From: Eimeria necatrix
Taxonomy: Eukaryota > Apicomplexa > Conoidasida > Eucoccidiorida > Eimeriidae
Length of the DNA: 64,000 nucleotides
Reading direction: 5' to 3'
Assembly (NCBI RefSeq): GCF_000499385.1
Contig: NW_013654648.1
Coordinates: forward strand, 49,495 to 113,494
Shown piece after piece: positions 25,301 through 38,783 of this stretch (within the stretch, counting starts at the first letter, position 1; every line of letters begins with the position of its first letter). Both the position numbers and the translations under genes were made by a program. The notes below the pieces were generated by a model that saw only the letters and a list, made by a program, of their open reading frames with translations, searched no databases and was not told the DNA's origin.

Positions 25301-26605
25301 AGGATGTAGGGGGAGACTGGGCATGGAGCAGCTAAAGTTTGTGTCTGTAGCTGCTGCTGCTGCAGTGGGTGTGCTGCTGTTGGTACTTTCCCCTTCTTGT
25401 ACGTGCTGCTGCTGCTGTTGCTGCTGGTAGTCAATCCGTCCTTTTCTCGCCCTTGAGCAGCTCTTCCGTAGCTTGAGGCCTGGCGTTGCTTGCCGAGCGC
25501 CCCCTCTCCTACCAGGTATGGTGAGTTTGCTTTCTGGCCCTTCTGCTGCTGTTGCTGCGGTGGACGCAACAGTTGTTGCACTAGCGATGTCTTCTGGTGT
25601 GGGTCCGCTCTTGCCATGCGGAGTAGCAGCAGCTGCAGCAACTGAGGCACCAGAAGAAGAGGTAGCAGCAGCAGCGTTAGTGCTTGTGTGCTGCTGCCTC
25701 TTTCTGCGTGCTTCTGCTGCTGCATTTCTTTTCATGGACAAGAGGTTGGCAAGGGTGACCTGGTGGGGTCCTTTGGCACGTAATTCCTTAACCCATTCTA
25801 TTTTGAGGCCATTGCTACAGCAGAAAGACAAACATAATTCCTCCACCTGGCGCCAGCATCCCAACAGATGAGCTGCGTGCAGCAGCTCCTTCACCGTCAG
25901 GCCACCCCAATTTGTTGTATGCCCTGGCACGCCGCGGCCCAACACGATCCCGTGCTCGGAAAGAATCTGCTTCTGCAACAAGTAACAGCATCAGCGTTCG
26001 CACCAGAAAAGGATGAAGGACCACAGCAACAGATATGCCTCCACACCCCAAAGGCATGTAAGTAGCGGCAGCAACAGCAGCAGCATCAGCAGCAGCAACA
26101 ATGCCACCAGCTGCAACAACACTAGCAAAAGAAGCACAAGAAGAGAGACAGTAGCAAAACCGTCAGCCTGTGAAAAAGCGGGTAGTCTCACACATCTTGC
26201 GGCATCAAGAGATCTCCTTTGGTTGAGGACGCGCCTGAGGATAGCTCGGCCTTTAAGGCCAATAGGAAGGTCGAACCCCGGAAACCATTGGAGCAAGCAG
26301 CCCTCTGTTTCGGTCGCTGCTGCTGCTCCTGGTGTCTCTACTGCTCCTGCTGCTCTGGCTGGTGTGGTTTCTCCTACGGGTGGTGGTGTTATTGCTGCTG
26401 ATGCTGAAATGCACGAAGGTCGACGGTCGCTTTCGTCTACGGGTTCACAAGTGGGCGGATTCTGCTGAAGCAGCAAATTCTGCTGTTGCTGCTTGAATTG
26501 CTGTTCCTTGTCCCTTTTCTCGCTTTTGAGGGGCAAAGTCTGGGGAGCCATGATACTATGTGGTGCCCCATCCCCCAGGGAAACACCTGGTGGGAATGCA
26601 GCCAT
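22400..26605 (-). CDS. 1328-residue Gln-rich protein of unknown function
   Basis: Two exons: 26192-26605 (ATG, 138 codons, donor GTGAGA) and 22400-25972 (acceptor TTGTTGCAG, 1190 codons plus TGA), joined in phase 0. The only compact region spans the junction: FPGFDLPIGLKGRAILRRVL, then ILSEHGIVLGRGVPG and GGLTVKELLHAAHLLGCW, with several conserved-looking Trp/Cys/Leu positions. This may be a small helical domain of about 110 residues at residues 100-220. A basic stretch (GRRGGARQ, KLRKSCSRARKGR) follows, then about 1000 residues rich in Gln, Pro, Ser and Ala. The basic stretch would suit nuclear targeting or nucleic-acid binding. I do not recognise the N-terminal domain, and I see no AP2 domain in this gene. 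Confidence 0.7.
24715..24809. repeat. 15-nt coding minisatellite (LQQQE)n
   Basis: About six tandem copies of CTCCTGCTGCTGCAG (plus strand) read on the minus strand as Gln-Gln-Gln-Glu-Leu repeats in the 22.4-26.6 kb gene. They vary at synonymous sites, with one Glu to Asp change. Confidence 0.85.
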
Positions 26606-27690
26606 TGTGGCTGCTTTTACCGCTGTTTATGTTATTGTTTTTGCTGCTGCTGCTGCTGCTGCTGCCGCCGAGAGGTGCGCTTGCCCTTGGCTACAGGAAG
26701 CAGCAGCAGCAGCAACAAATCAATTTTGGAGCAGGCAGCAGCAAAACAAGAACAGAAATGCCCTCCATCACGGCGTCTGCGCTGGCAACCTTCCGGATTC
26801 CGTTGATACTACTGCAGTCCCGGGATCAGCTGCAGCTGCTTCTGGTTTGGTTTCTGCTGCTGCTATCCCTGTTTTTATGCACAGAACCGACTGTACTCGA
26901 ACAGGTCCAGCAACGGCTGTGCCATTTCCACTTGGCACAGAGGCCCCGTGCCTTAAGGTGCTGGTGTTGCTGTGTGGCACTGTTGCGGCTGCTCGTGCTG
27001 GTATTACTGCTGCGGCTTTGCTGACTGCGCTATCCACTTCCTGCTGGCGAAGGCAACAAGGGGCCCCTAATGTGGGGCCCCTGCCCCCCAGGGCCAGGAA
27101 GGGTAGACTGTCTCACCACCACTGCCGCTGCTGTTGCTGCCGTCCTTACGAGGCTCTATGAAATGCAGTTGGCAAATAAGTTGTTGCAGCTACTGCTGTC
27201 TGCAGTAAAAGACTGGCGCTGACGCGCTTCTGCAGCAGCCGCTCCGATTCCTGCTGTTGCTGCTTTGTGGTGCTTGATGTACCTGTGCGTGCACCTGAGA
27301 ATCAGTATTCCAGCGAACGTCCCACGAGTAGCGTAACTGCTGCTGCACCTGCTACTTCTGTTGTAGCTGTTGTTGCTGCATTAGGAATCCCTGTGGGGTA
27401 CACGTACACCCCAGCAGCGTCAGCTCACGGGCATGTCAGTGACCAGTGGGGTTGTTGCTGCCGCTTCTGTTGTTGCAGTTGCTGCTACAGGCTGGGTGCC
27501 TGCTTCAGCAAGCGCATACTTCGATGAGTTCCAATAAAGCCAGCCTGAATGTGGCTACTTTCTAGCCTAGTAGTAACTTTGGCTGGTGCCGCTGCAGTAT
27601 GTGAGCAGCAACAGCAATGACGGCGGCAGCACAAGCAATGGGAGCCCCACTCTAGGCATATCTATCGCTCTCCGTGTGTGTCGGAGTCCC
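26606..27690. other. CTG-rich intergenic region
   Basis: Five-prime flank of the minus-strand gene ending at 26605. Frames on both strands are open for 60-220 codons, but they are Leu/Cys/Ala runs generated by CTG triplets. I see no splice-supported exon and no RNA gene. Confidence 0.4.
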
Positions 27691-28465
27691 TCAATCCCTG
27701 ATGGCTTTAAAAGGGTAAAGCGGCTCGCCTTTTGACATGGTGAGCAATGCACAGTCGATTCTCTTTTGCCTTGTTTCGTCTGCCCTCCGACATTGCTGCT
27801 GCCGCCATTGCCGTTGCCGTCTCGTCTCCCTATCGCTCGTTGTCTCCCTGCCTACCTGACTTCCAGGACTGATCGTCGGCTTGACGGGACTCTTTTCCTT
27901 GGCTAGCTCACAGCACTGCTTTTCCACTAAGGGACAAAGACAAACCCTTCAAGTATTTCTTACCGTATTACCCCGAATGGCCGGAGGCCGATGAGACAGC
28001 AGGCCACAGCAACTGCGACCTGCGTGGCTTTTCCACATTCGTGCACTTCTTCCACAGTTCAGCCTTTTTTTGTGTTGTACCGGAGTTTGAGGCTAATGCG
28101 CTTCTCACGCGGGTTGCCGAACATGGTTGGCCGCCGGTAGTTCGCAATAGCATCGAAGACTTTTTAGTCACCGGCAGCAACCCTTGTTGCAACTGCTGCT
28201 GCCACTGCGCCGCTTCCCATCCAGGCATCATCAGTTTGACTCTCGCAGGTGTAACAGTATCTGACTGCTTGTTCGCTCCCTACCTAAAGAGAGCGAGCTG
28301 TCTCCTGAAACGGAGCTGTGCGACACCAATGTGCTTGCGTTTGGTGCTGCAACAGCAGTTATTCCTCCTCCCGTGTCCCAACGCTAGAGCACCATTTACT
28401 GCAGCCACTCGCAGTGTGGCTGCTGATAGTGCTGCTTCAGTCACTTTCTGTGCTTCCAAAAGCAT
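27691..28465 (-). CDS. Candidate small multi-exon gene, not resolved
   Basis: Three minus-strand segments look coding. One is 28465-28280 (ATG, then LLEAQKVTEAALSAATLRV). The second is 28231-27968 (MMPGWEAAQWQQQLQ, then a Lys/Arg-rich part with KKAELWKKCTNVEKP). The third is 27927-27691 (KQCCELAKEKSPVKPTISPG ... MSKGEPLYPFKAIRD, stop). Splice sites exist (GTAGGG, GTCGCA or GTGAGA donors; TCCCTTAG acceptor), but I could not find a set whose phases close. An overlapping 154-codon plus-strand frame at 28041-28505 is a weaker alternative. No family is recognised. Confidence 0.35.
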
Positions 28466-29114
28466 TGTCCAGATCTTCGTGGCTAAGTTCACGCTGTGCG
28501 ACTAAGGATCACTCGGCTATTGCCCGGTGCCAAATGATGCAAATTGCGAGTATCTAAAGTGCAGTTCACTGCCCTGCGGCAACCGTCTGGTGCCACTGCG
28601 AGTGTCGCTGCTGGTGTGCTGTGCTGCGCGTCAACTAAATGCAATGTCCACTACGTGCTGTTGTTGCTTTTTCTGTTCTCCCTTGCACTCCGGTAGTCAA
28701 CTGGCGTGTTATCAAGTTGCCGCGCCGTTCCCAGAGGCAGCATCAGCAACAAAGGCAGCTCTAGATCCTTGAGCTACAGCACGTCACGCTGCGGCTGCTC
28801 CTGATGTTGCTGCTGATAGTGCTGCCCTTGCTGCCCATTTCGCATCTGAAGCTGCCGCGTGGGCCACCCCCCAGGGGGCTCCTATAATTCAAGTCGCACA
28901 TGCAAATCAAAGCAGAAGCATTCGCTGCTGCTCTTCCTTTTGCTTGTCCTGCAGCTGTTTTCACTTCTGCTGCAGATGCAGTTCTCTAGGCTGCAGAGAC
29001 AACAGCTTTCGCCGTGGCAGCTGGTTCTCTTGCTGGAGCAGCTATTGCCGGTGTTTCAGCTGCTGCAGCAGCAGGGGACACTGCTCCTGCACTTTCGGTA
29101 CTGCGAAATGCTGC

Positions 29115-30525
29115 TTAGCCTTTGCAGCAGCCTGCTTGTTGCGGCTGTTGCGTCTGATAGTGGGGGTTACTACACAGCTGGACAGCACCGTCTCGGAGAG
29201 GTCTGGGGGAGGCCGGGGCCTCTGCTGCTCTTCCTTCAGCCTTTTGGTTGTAAATTTCCTGCAGCAAGTGTTCGAAAATCAATTTTACGTTGAGTGATGT
29301 AACAGCCGATGCCTCGCTAAAGAACAGACCGTTGCTCTGCGCAAAACGAGCAGCCAACTCGTAAGGCACCTACGCGCATTCCATACACACAATGTTGCAG
29401 TGGGAAATAACAACCAAAAAAATTTCCCGTGTTGGTAATAAACAACACGGTGGCTAAGTAACCGTTTGCCCAGCCTGTCTTGTGAGTTAATGGTTATGTT
29501 CAGAGCTCCTTAGGTAGCACTTTGAAAATTCCCCAGCTAGCTGGGGAATTTTCAAAGCGTACCAGCTAGCTGGTTAGAACGGGAAGGTACACGAACCAAA
29601 CAAAAGGACAGAAACAGAACAGCAGCCAAGGAACAAAGGCATATGGTTCCCCAGAGCTACACAAGCAGACAAACACGCAGATGACGGATAGAAGTGAAGT
29701 CCCCACCCTTTCGCTAAGCAAACGTGAGCCTGTCGTGCCTCCCTCGTTCCGTCTGAGCTTCTCCCACTTTTTTACTAACAATTGCAGCAAACGACACACC
29801 TAATTTGCTTCTGTTCCTCGTCATTTAGGCATGCAGTGTATTTAAGTGAGTGTTTCTGTCTACCTCTCTCAAGGAGGGATCCTTTTCGCAGAGATCGACC
29901 TTATTGCCCACCATCATCACCACGATATCAGGCTCGGCATTTTGGCGCAGCTCCTCAAGCCACTTGCTAGCGCTTAGGAACGTCCTCTTCCGGGTCACGT
30001 CGTAGACCAGCAACGCGCCCACAGCCCGCCGGTAGTGCGCTGAAGTTATGCTGCGGTAACGCTCCTGGCCAGCTGTGTCCCAAATCTGCAGCAGCAGCAG
30101 CAGCGCCGCACGTGTGGGTGATGGCTACTAGAGATAAAATTGGGAAAATTAAACGCTTGCACTTTCAACTGAGGCTTCTCTCTGGTATTACTGCAATGTC
30201 TTCTGCCTCGGCGCCTACTAATGCTGCTGTTGCTGCTGCAAAACTCGCTCATAGTGGGCTCTAGCTGATTCTGCAGCTGATGCTGCAACTACTGCTGCTG
30301 CTGTTGTTGCCCTTGCGAGGATCCGACCTGTGCCTTGACTGTACCTCCTACAGCAAGAGGTACCGTTCTAGTGACGAATTCGACTCCTATCGTGGCCTTA
30401 GGATTTTGAGGAAGAGTGCCTCGGGTGTATCTGGAGAGTAAATGGGTCTTTCCCACAGTAGCATCTCCAACCAGAATTATCTTGTAGAGATGGTCGTACA
30501 CATCGGCTGCCTGCGACTGGGCCAT
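29115..30525 (-). CDS. Rab11B-like small GTPase, 224 aa, 3 exons
   Basis: Exons 30328-30525, 29864-30085 and 29115-29369 are 66, 74 and 85 codons (stop included), all phase 0. Motifs: P-loop GDATVGKT at residues 20-27, switch I ATIGVEF, DTAGQE at 69-74, NKVD at 127-130 and the SA motif as EASA at 159-162. The C-terminus AGCCKG carries a CCxx signal for double geranylgeranylation. The P-loop with T-V-G-K-T, the [14 protein letters not shown] strand and [19 protein letters not shown] are the pattern I associate with apicomplexan Rab11B. That subclass acts in vesicle delivery to the inner membrane complex; the role is by family, not seen here. The first donor is CAG|GTCGGA. Rab11A is less likely, since it usually has GDSGVGKS. 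Confidence 0.88.
29520..29557. repeat. 38-bp perfect palindrome in a Rab intron
   Basis: CTTTGAAAATTCCCCAGCT is followed immediately by its exact reverse complement, with no spacer. A second perfect palindrome of 14 bases (29561-29574) sharing the AGCTAGCT core follows three bases later. Both lie in the second intron of the Rab11B-like gene. Confidence 0.95.
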
Positions 30526-32095
30526 TGCTGCTACTGCCGCTGCGGCCGCTTTTTCTGCTGCTCTTGCCGCTGCTGTTCCAGGTGATAACTCAAACCAGCT
30601 GCTAGCGAATTACAGGATCTTCTTACGTCGAAAGGGTCATTTGCCACCGCGACCGCGTTTGTTGTTGCCGCTATTTCTGCTGCTGCGGCGGGTGGGCAAT
30701 CTTACGCCGCAGAACATGCGAAGCCGCTACTGGCGAAACTGGCACAACCTTTTAACGGCAGCAGTAGCAGGGACCTTCTACTTCACCCTGTAGCAGTAGC
30801 CAACTAAGCGCAGCTGCGATTGCTGCCGCAGCTCTTGGCTCCCAGAGCCGCTTCAATTCTGGAGCTTGCAGCAAGTTGTTGCAGTGGCTGTTGCTGTTGA
30901 TTTTCGTACGAGACAGCCTATTGGGGATGCCAACTCCACAGATGCGGCTGCTGTTGCTGCTCCCAACGCCTCCGCCACTGCCGCTGTATGTGCCGCTGCT
31001 GCCCAGGATTCTGGCTTTGTCTAGAGGTACCAAGCTACAGAAAATATAAGCAGTTTGCTCTGGTGTGCATACACCTCAGGCAGCAAGAAACGAACGGCTG
31101 AAGGCAGCGTGGGAAACGCGTGGGTCGGCCAGGTGTCGTGCCCGCGCAGCATCAGCAGCGGTACCAGCAACACTGTAGCAACCTCTTTCCGCTTGTCTTG
31201 CCAAATCCTTGAGAAGAAAATCACCCCAGAACATGGGAATAAAAGACTGTTGCTTAATTCGTCCCTTGGGTTTATTGTTGCCGCCGCTGCTCCTGCCGCT
31301 GCTGCTCCTGCTGCTCCCGAGCCGCCGCCGCCTGCACAACAGCAGCAGCAGCAGTAGCAGCAGCAGGAGTACTGGGAGCCGGCGTTCACGGCTATATCTG
31401 TCCCTGTGACAGCACTGGCGACAATTGAAACAGAAGCAAAGTGTTGGGCTTTCCTCATACATGATTGTTGGAGTGTTCGTACAGCTAAACAGCAGTAGGG
31501 CTTACACCCTCCCAGTCCCCCGGGTGCCGCCGCCGCCAAAGCAGCAGCGGCAGCAGCAGCCACTGAAAAGTAGGACTTCAAATGGCTCCCTAATCGGGCC
31601 AGCGAGAGCAGCGGATTTACTTACACACTTATCCCAGCTAGGCCCGGTGCCGCAACCGCTGAATGTTCCAAGTGCTGCGACTATCGTTGTTGCTGGTCAC
31701 GCGAGTCTGGCTCCATGCGCTTCAATGATTACCTACAGACAGAGCCGCTGACACTTCGTCCCTCTGGCGTATCTCGTACGCAATGCAGATAGCAGAATCT
31801 GATGCATCAGGACCATCAGAAGCTCTAGGATCAGTAACACTAGGAGCAGCAACCACAGCAGGCGCAGCAGCTAACGTTGCAACTGCGGTGTTGAGCTGTT
31901 GCCTAAGACAAAGGGCCTTCATTCTGTCTTTCCATATAGCTGAATGGCCTGCGTGACATCAAGCCTTATATAAGTTCGTTGCTGCTCCTGCTTCCGCCAC
32001 TCATGCGGCCCTAGGACACTCTCTTCGGGAATTGTACTGCAGTGTCTGTCCCGGTGTTGTTCCTCAGTTGTGGCTTCCCTGCTTCTGCAGTGACG
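30526..32095 (-). other. Region between head-to-head Rab genes, with possible minus-strand exons
   Basis: It contains the 5' flanks of both Rab genes. Minus-strand segments look partly coding: STIPEESVLGPHEWRKQEQQ with RTYIRLDVTQAIQLYGKTE (about 32040-31919), ICIAYEIRQRDEVSAALS ending at a GTAATC donor (about 31740), and RGHDTWPTHAFPTLPSAVRF near 31130-31070. Three different frames are open around 31.1-31.4 kb, two minus and one plus, so I cannot choose a model. A separate minus-strand gene here is possible but unproven. Confidence 0.3.
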
Positions 32096-35195
<3,100 letters not shown>

Positions 35196-36948
35196 CGTTG
35201 CACACAAACACTGCAGCTGCGACAGCGCTTCTGCTGCATGAGCTGCAGCACAACCCGCAGCAAAAGCTGCAGCCACAGCGCCACCAAACGCACCAGCAAC
35301 GGCCGCTGAGGCATAAACACTGGCGGCCTTTGCAACACTTTCGGCCACTGCAACAACAGCAGCGTGAATGGGAGCCCCGCTTAAAGAAGCACTGCTTGTG
35401 GCAGCAGCAGCACCTGTCACCTTCTTGGCATTGACGAGATTTTCAGTTTCCCATGAAGTGCAGTGTCGTGAACTGCCTGTGTATTCGGAGACCTCAGCTA
35501 TTGGTTGACGACCCAGGTTCACTACTGGGGACAAGTTCAGAGCCGCCTCAGTCCCTTGTTTGTCTTTTGTCTTCAAGTGCTGCGGCTGAGACAGAGCAGC
35601 AGCAGTGGTGTGGCGTTCATCGGCTTTATTACAGTTGACATCCTCTGACTGTTCTCAGAGATTGACTGGTAGACTAGTGTTTGTTTTCTATTGCTCATGT
35701 TCTATTTCTGTGTCTCGCCGGGGTAGGAACGTCATCGTGTCACAACTAATCTTATAGTCTGCCTCACGCACCACTGGATCCGGCCACACTTCGGTTGAAC
35801 ACTCAAAGTCAGGCCAAGTTAGAGGGAAGAAATAATAGAACAAAAGCAACGCTGCACCCAGCTCTCTGCAGCGCCCGCCCCCTCCACGGCTCGCTTGAAG
35901 CAACAAACTTTCAGAAGGTCAAGTAACTGATTGCGGGCCTGCACTGTGTTTTCTTCCACAGCCACGACGTCTGTTTCTGGGCCTGTTTGCGCAAGTCCAC
36001 CAAACGAGTAGGCCCAGAGGTGGCGTGCTGTGGCCAGCAGTAGCCAGTGCAGCAGCTGATCTGCAAATGGTTGGTGGTTCGGGCGAAACTTTGCTTGCAA
36101 AGGTTTCGACCAAATTTTACTCTACATACTAGCATTCATCCTTAATGTTACAGCTAGGTATTTATTTTTTCCTGCATTCTCTGGCTTGCTGAGAGCTTAC
36201 TGTTGCTGTGCCTGCTCTGCAGCGGGGTAGTCTACTAGCCATGCGTGTGCATCAGTGAGCCAATTTCAAGTCACACAACGTCCTGCAGTGTTGGGGGAAG
36301 CACTGTGCACATGACTAAGCTCGTATGGTCTTCTTGGCTCAGGAAACCCGGTGTATTGAGGTAGAAGCAGCATAGCTGCTGAATGCTGGCTGCCTTGCTT
36401 ACTAGCTACGGAGGGCACGAGAGGTAGCACTGGCTATGCGGAGGACAGGGGTGCGTGTAGGAGCTAGAGTCCCAAAAACTGAGCGTCACACTCTTACTGT
36501 ACTTACTGTCCATAGGAGAAACACGAAGTCAGCAACGGCGTCCCTACATGTCTTTTTGGAAGTTCTTTGGGGCCTGCAGCGATCCGCTACTGGTGCCTGT
36601 GCGATGTATCCGTGGGTGCAAAACCAGTAAAAGGTTCCTTCCTCCATTCTGGCATCCATCTGTCCAACTGCCACGCTCCGTGAAATCACGTATGAGAATG
36701 TGCAACCCTGTATGTCTTGAACTCATGAGCTGAAGGAGCGCATACAGCGACAAAGAAAGGTGTCCCTGCACGGAGCTGAGATGGGATGCAGGAGAACCCC
36801 GTTAGCTGCGTTCTCCCCTTCGCGAGAGTCCCGGGCCACCGCACGCCACCGCCCCCGTCGCAGCAACAGCAACAGCAGGAGCTGTAGCTGACAATTTTAA
36901 AAGTCAAAATAGGGCGCCAAAAATGCTAAGGCCAAAAGTGTGTGGACC
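35196..36948 (-). other. Mostly noncoding; two possible minus-strand exons
   Basis: A minus-strand frame at 35181-35576 reads TEAALNLSPVVNLGRQPIAE then an Ala/Val/Ser-rich tail. It overlaps the last Rab4 exon by 15 bases. Another at 35819-36100 reads ADQLLHWLLLATARHLW and VEENTVQARNQLLDLL. Both have a helix-like composition, but no splice path joining them was found. From 36101 to 36948 I see no gene. Confidence 0.3.
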
Positions 36949-37021
36949 GCGCTGATAGCTCAGTTGGGAGAGCGTTAGACTGAAGATCTAAAGGTCCCTG
37001 GTTCGATCCCGGGTCAGCGCG
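36949..37021 (+). tRNA. tRNA-Phe (GAA)
   Basis: A complete 73-base cloverleaf. The acceptor stem GCGCTGA pairs with TCAGCGC and the discriminator is G. The D arm reads TAGCTCAGTTGGGAGAGC. The anticodon stem TTAGA/TCTAA encloses CTGAAGA with anticodon GAA. The T arm holds GGTTCGATCC. No intron, and no encoded CCA. Confidence 0.95.
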
Positions 37022-37844
37022 TCCGCTCACAATTATTCGGCCTTAGATCAACGCGCCTCTTTTGCTTCTGTATTGGTCGTGTTGCTGTTACGTAGGGCAC
37101 GCTTAGTAAACTCTCAAGGCTGTCTATATACCAGAGGCCGCTGCAGCCCCCTTGAATATCCTGTGCTGGAGAAGGCAAGAGCAACAGCATCAGAATATAT
37201 GGCGCCCGCAGTAAGCATTAGGCAAAAAGTCAGCACATAGCAGCAGCAGCTGCCTTAGTTACAGGAGTGACCACCAAGACATTTCTTTAAAAGCAGTGAG
37301 CTTCGCCAAAAAAAAGGAAAGGCTCAACGGCCTGCCTGAGAGACGGTGCTTCAACTGCTTTGTATCTCTGTCGACAAGTGGTACAAATGAGTCTTTAATC
37401 AGCTGGTTTCTCTCGCACGCATCCATAGTTCACGAATGCATAATGCAAGCAGAACTATGAATGGTAGTCCTGTAGGCCCGTCTGCTGTTGCACAGCATAT
37501 GACGGCACTTTGCTCACCCTGCCCATCAGTAGCCTTAAAAACAGCCGCACTAAGCGCCATAACTGAAGAGGCAGCGGCACCAGCACGGCAAAACCTAACT
37601 AGCCGAGGCTCATGGGTTGCGCAACAGCCGTTATTTCTGCTGGTCCTTTACATCTACCCCAAATGCTGCTTCTGGAAATACCAACCTGTCAGGATGGCAA
37701 CTGAGATGACTCCCCTGCCTCAGTGCCGTTGAGTCCCACGGCCACTCCACGGGCTCTCGACAATATTCTGCGGGAAGCAGACTGCTTGCGCATTTCCTCT
37801 GTGCCAGCTGTCTCCGTTCCTGTTGCCACTCACCGTACTGCAGC
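37022..37844. other. Intergenic downstream of tRNA-Phe
   Basis: Open frames here (for example 37436-37732 on the plus strand) have no splice support and no recognisable protein character. I see nothing else. Confidence 0.4.
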
Positions 37845-38315
37845 TTATGCTGTTCTCAACTCCGTTGCTGCTATTGTGGCTGCTGCTGCAGAATGAGCTG
37901 CAGGGAGGACTGTTTCCTGTGTGTCACCAGTGAGTCCATTGGAGGTAGCAGCAGGAAGGGTGTTTGCGGGCCTAATTCGATCTCTTTGTCTCTTGAGTCT
38001 CTCCTGCACCCACTGTAGGGGCCCCACTCTCTGGCTAACGTTGCGTATCTCTCGCGTAAGGTTCATGACGATAGACTTGCGGGGCCTTCGGTGTCCCTTG
38101 ACGCTCTTCAAACCAAGCTCAACGGGCATCGCTGCCTCTTTTTGACGGGAGGCCGGCATATGGCTCCCTGGCTTGTACGAAACAACTGAGGCCGATAAAC
38201 GGCCTCCTGAACGGCCCGCTGCTGCTGGAGGGGGACTAAGGGCAGACAAACGGTTTCGCGAGCGCTCCTGTCTCCGCTGGTACTTCAGCTGCTCTATCTT
38301 CGCTTGTGTCTCCAT
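37845..38315 (-). CDS. Small basic protein, 156 aa, unknown
   Basis: The frame opens earlier with a TTG, so I chose the internal ATG at 38315 (METQAKIEQLKYQRRQERSR). It is rich in Arg, Lys and Gln throughout: KGHRRPRKSIVMNLTREI, RVGPLQWVQERLKRQRDR, then a Ser/Thr/Ala tail to TAG. The protein may be nucleic-acid binding or structural; no family is recognised. An AG acceptor six bases upstream of the ATG and a GTGACA donor near 37920 mean it could instead be the central exon of a larger gene. Confidence 0.5.
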   Translation of the reverse strand: METQAKIEQLKYQRRQERSRNRLSALSPPPAAAGRSGGRLSASVVSYKPGSHMPASRQKEAAMPVELGLKSVKGHRRPRKSIVMNLTREIRNVSQRVGPLQWVQERLKRQRDRIRPANTLPAATSNGLTGDTQETVLPAAHSAAAATIAATELRTA

Positions 38316-38783
38316 CTCCCTTGGACACAAATAGACACGCAGAGCATGATTCCCTACACCGACTAGTTTTTCGCAAGAGAAACCGGCAGCCACGTGCAAC
38401 GCGGCGAGGCTCAAGTAAAAATGTACAGAATCACAACGGCAAACATTCGAAAATGGGGCGCAAACCCATAGGAAACACGGCAAAGGCAGAGCAGGTTAAA
38501 AACGTGGACACAAAAGGGAAAAGAAACAAGTCACATGACCACAGGGAGCCATACTGCAACTGCGCTGCTCATAAGAGGAAGTCCAAGAAGGAGCCGCAAA
38601 AGCACAGACAGGATAAGATACAAAAGCAGACAAATGCGAAGACAGCAACAACCCTTACACTATCTTGCCCTCCTCAGCCGCCTACCCACAGCCGGAATCA
38701 CAGCCACAAATGTCAACGATTTCTTCCTCGGCAATTGGCAGATGCAATTCCTAAACCCTAGAACCTATGCCTATGAATTAACT

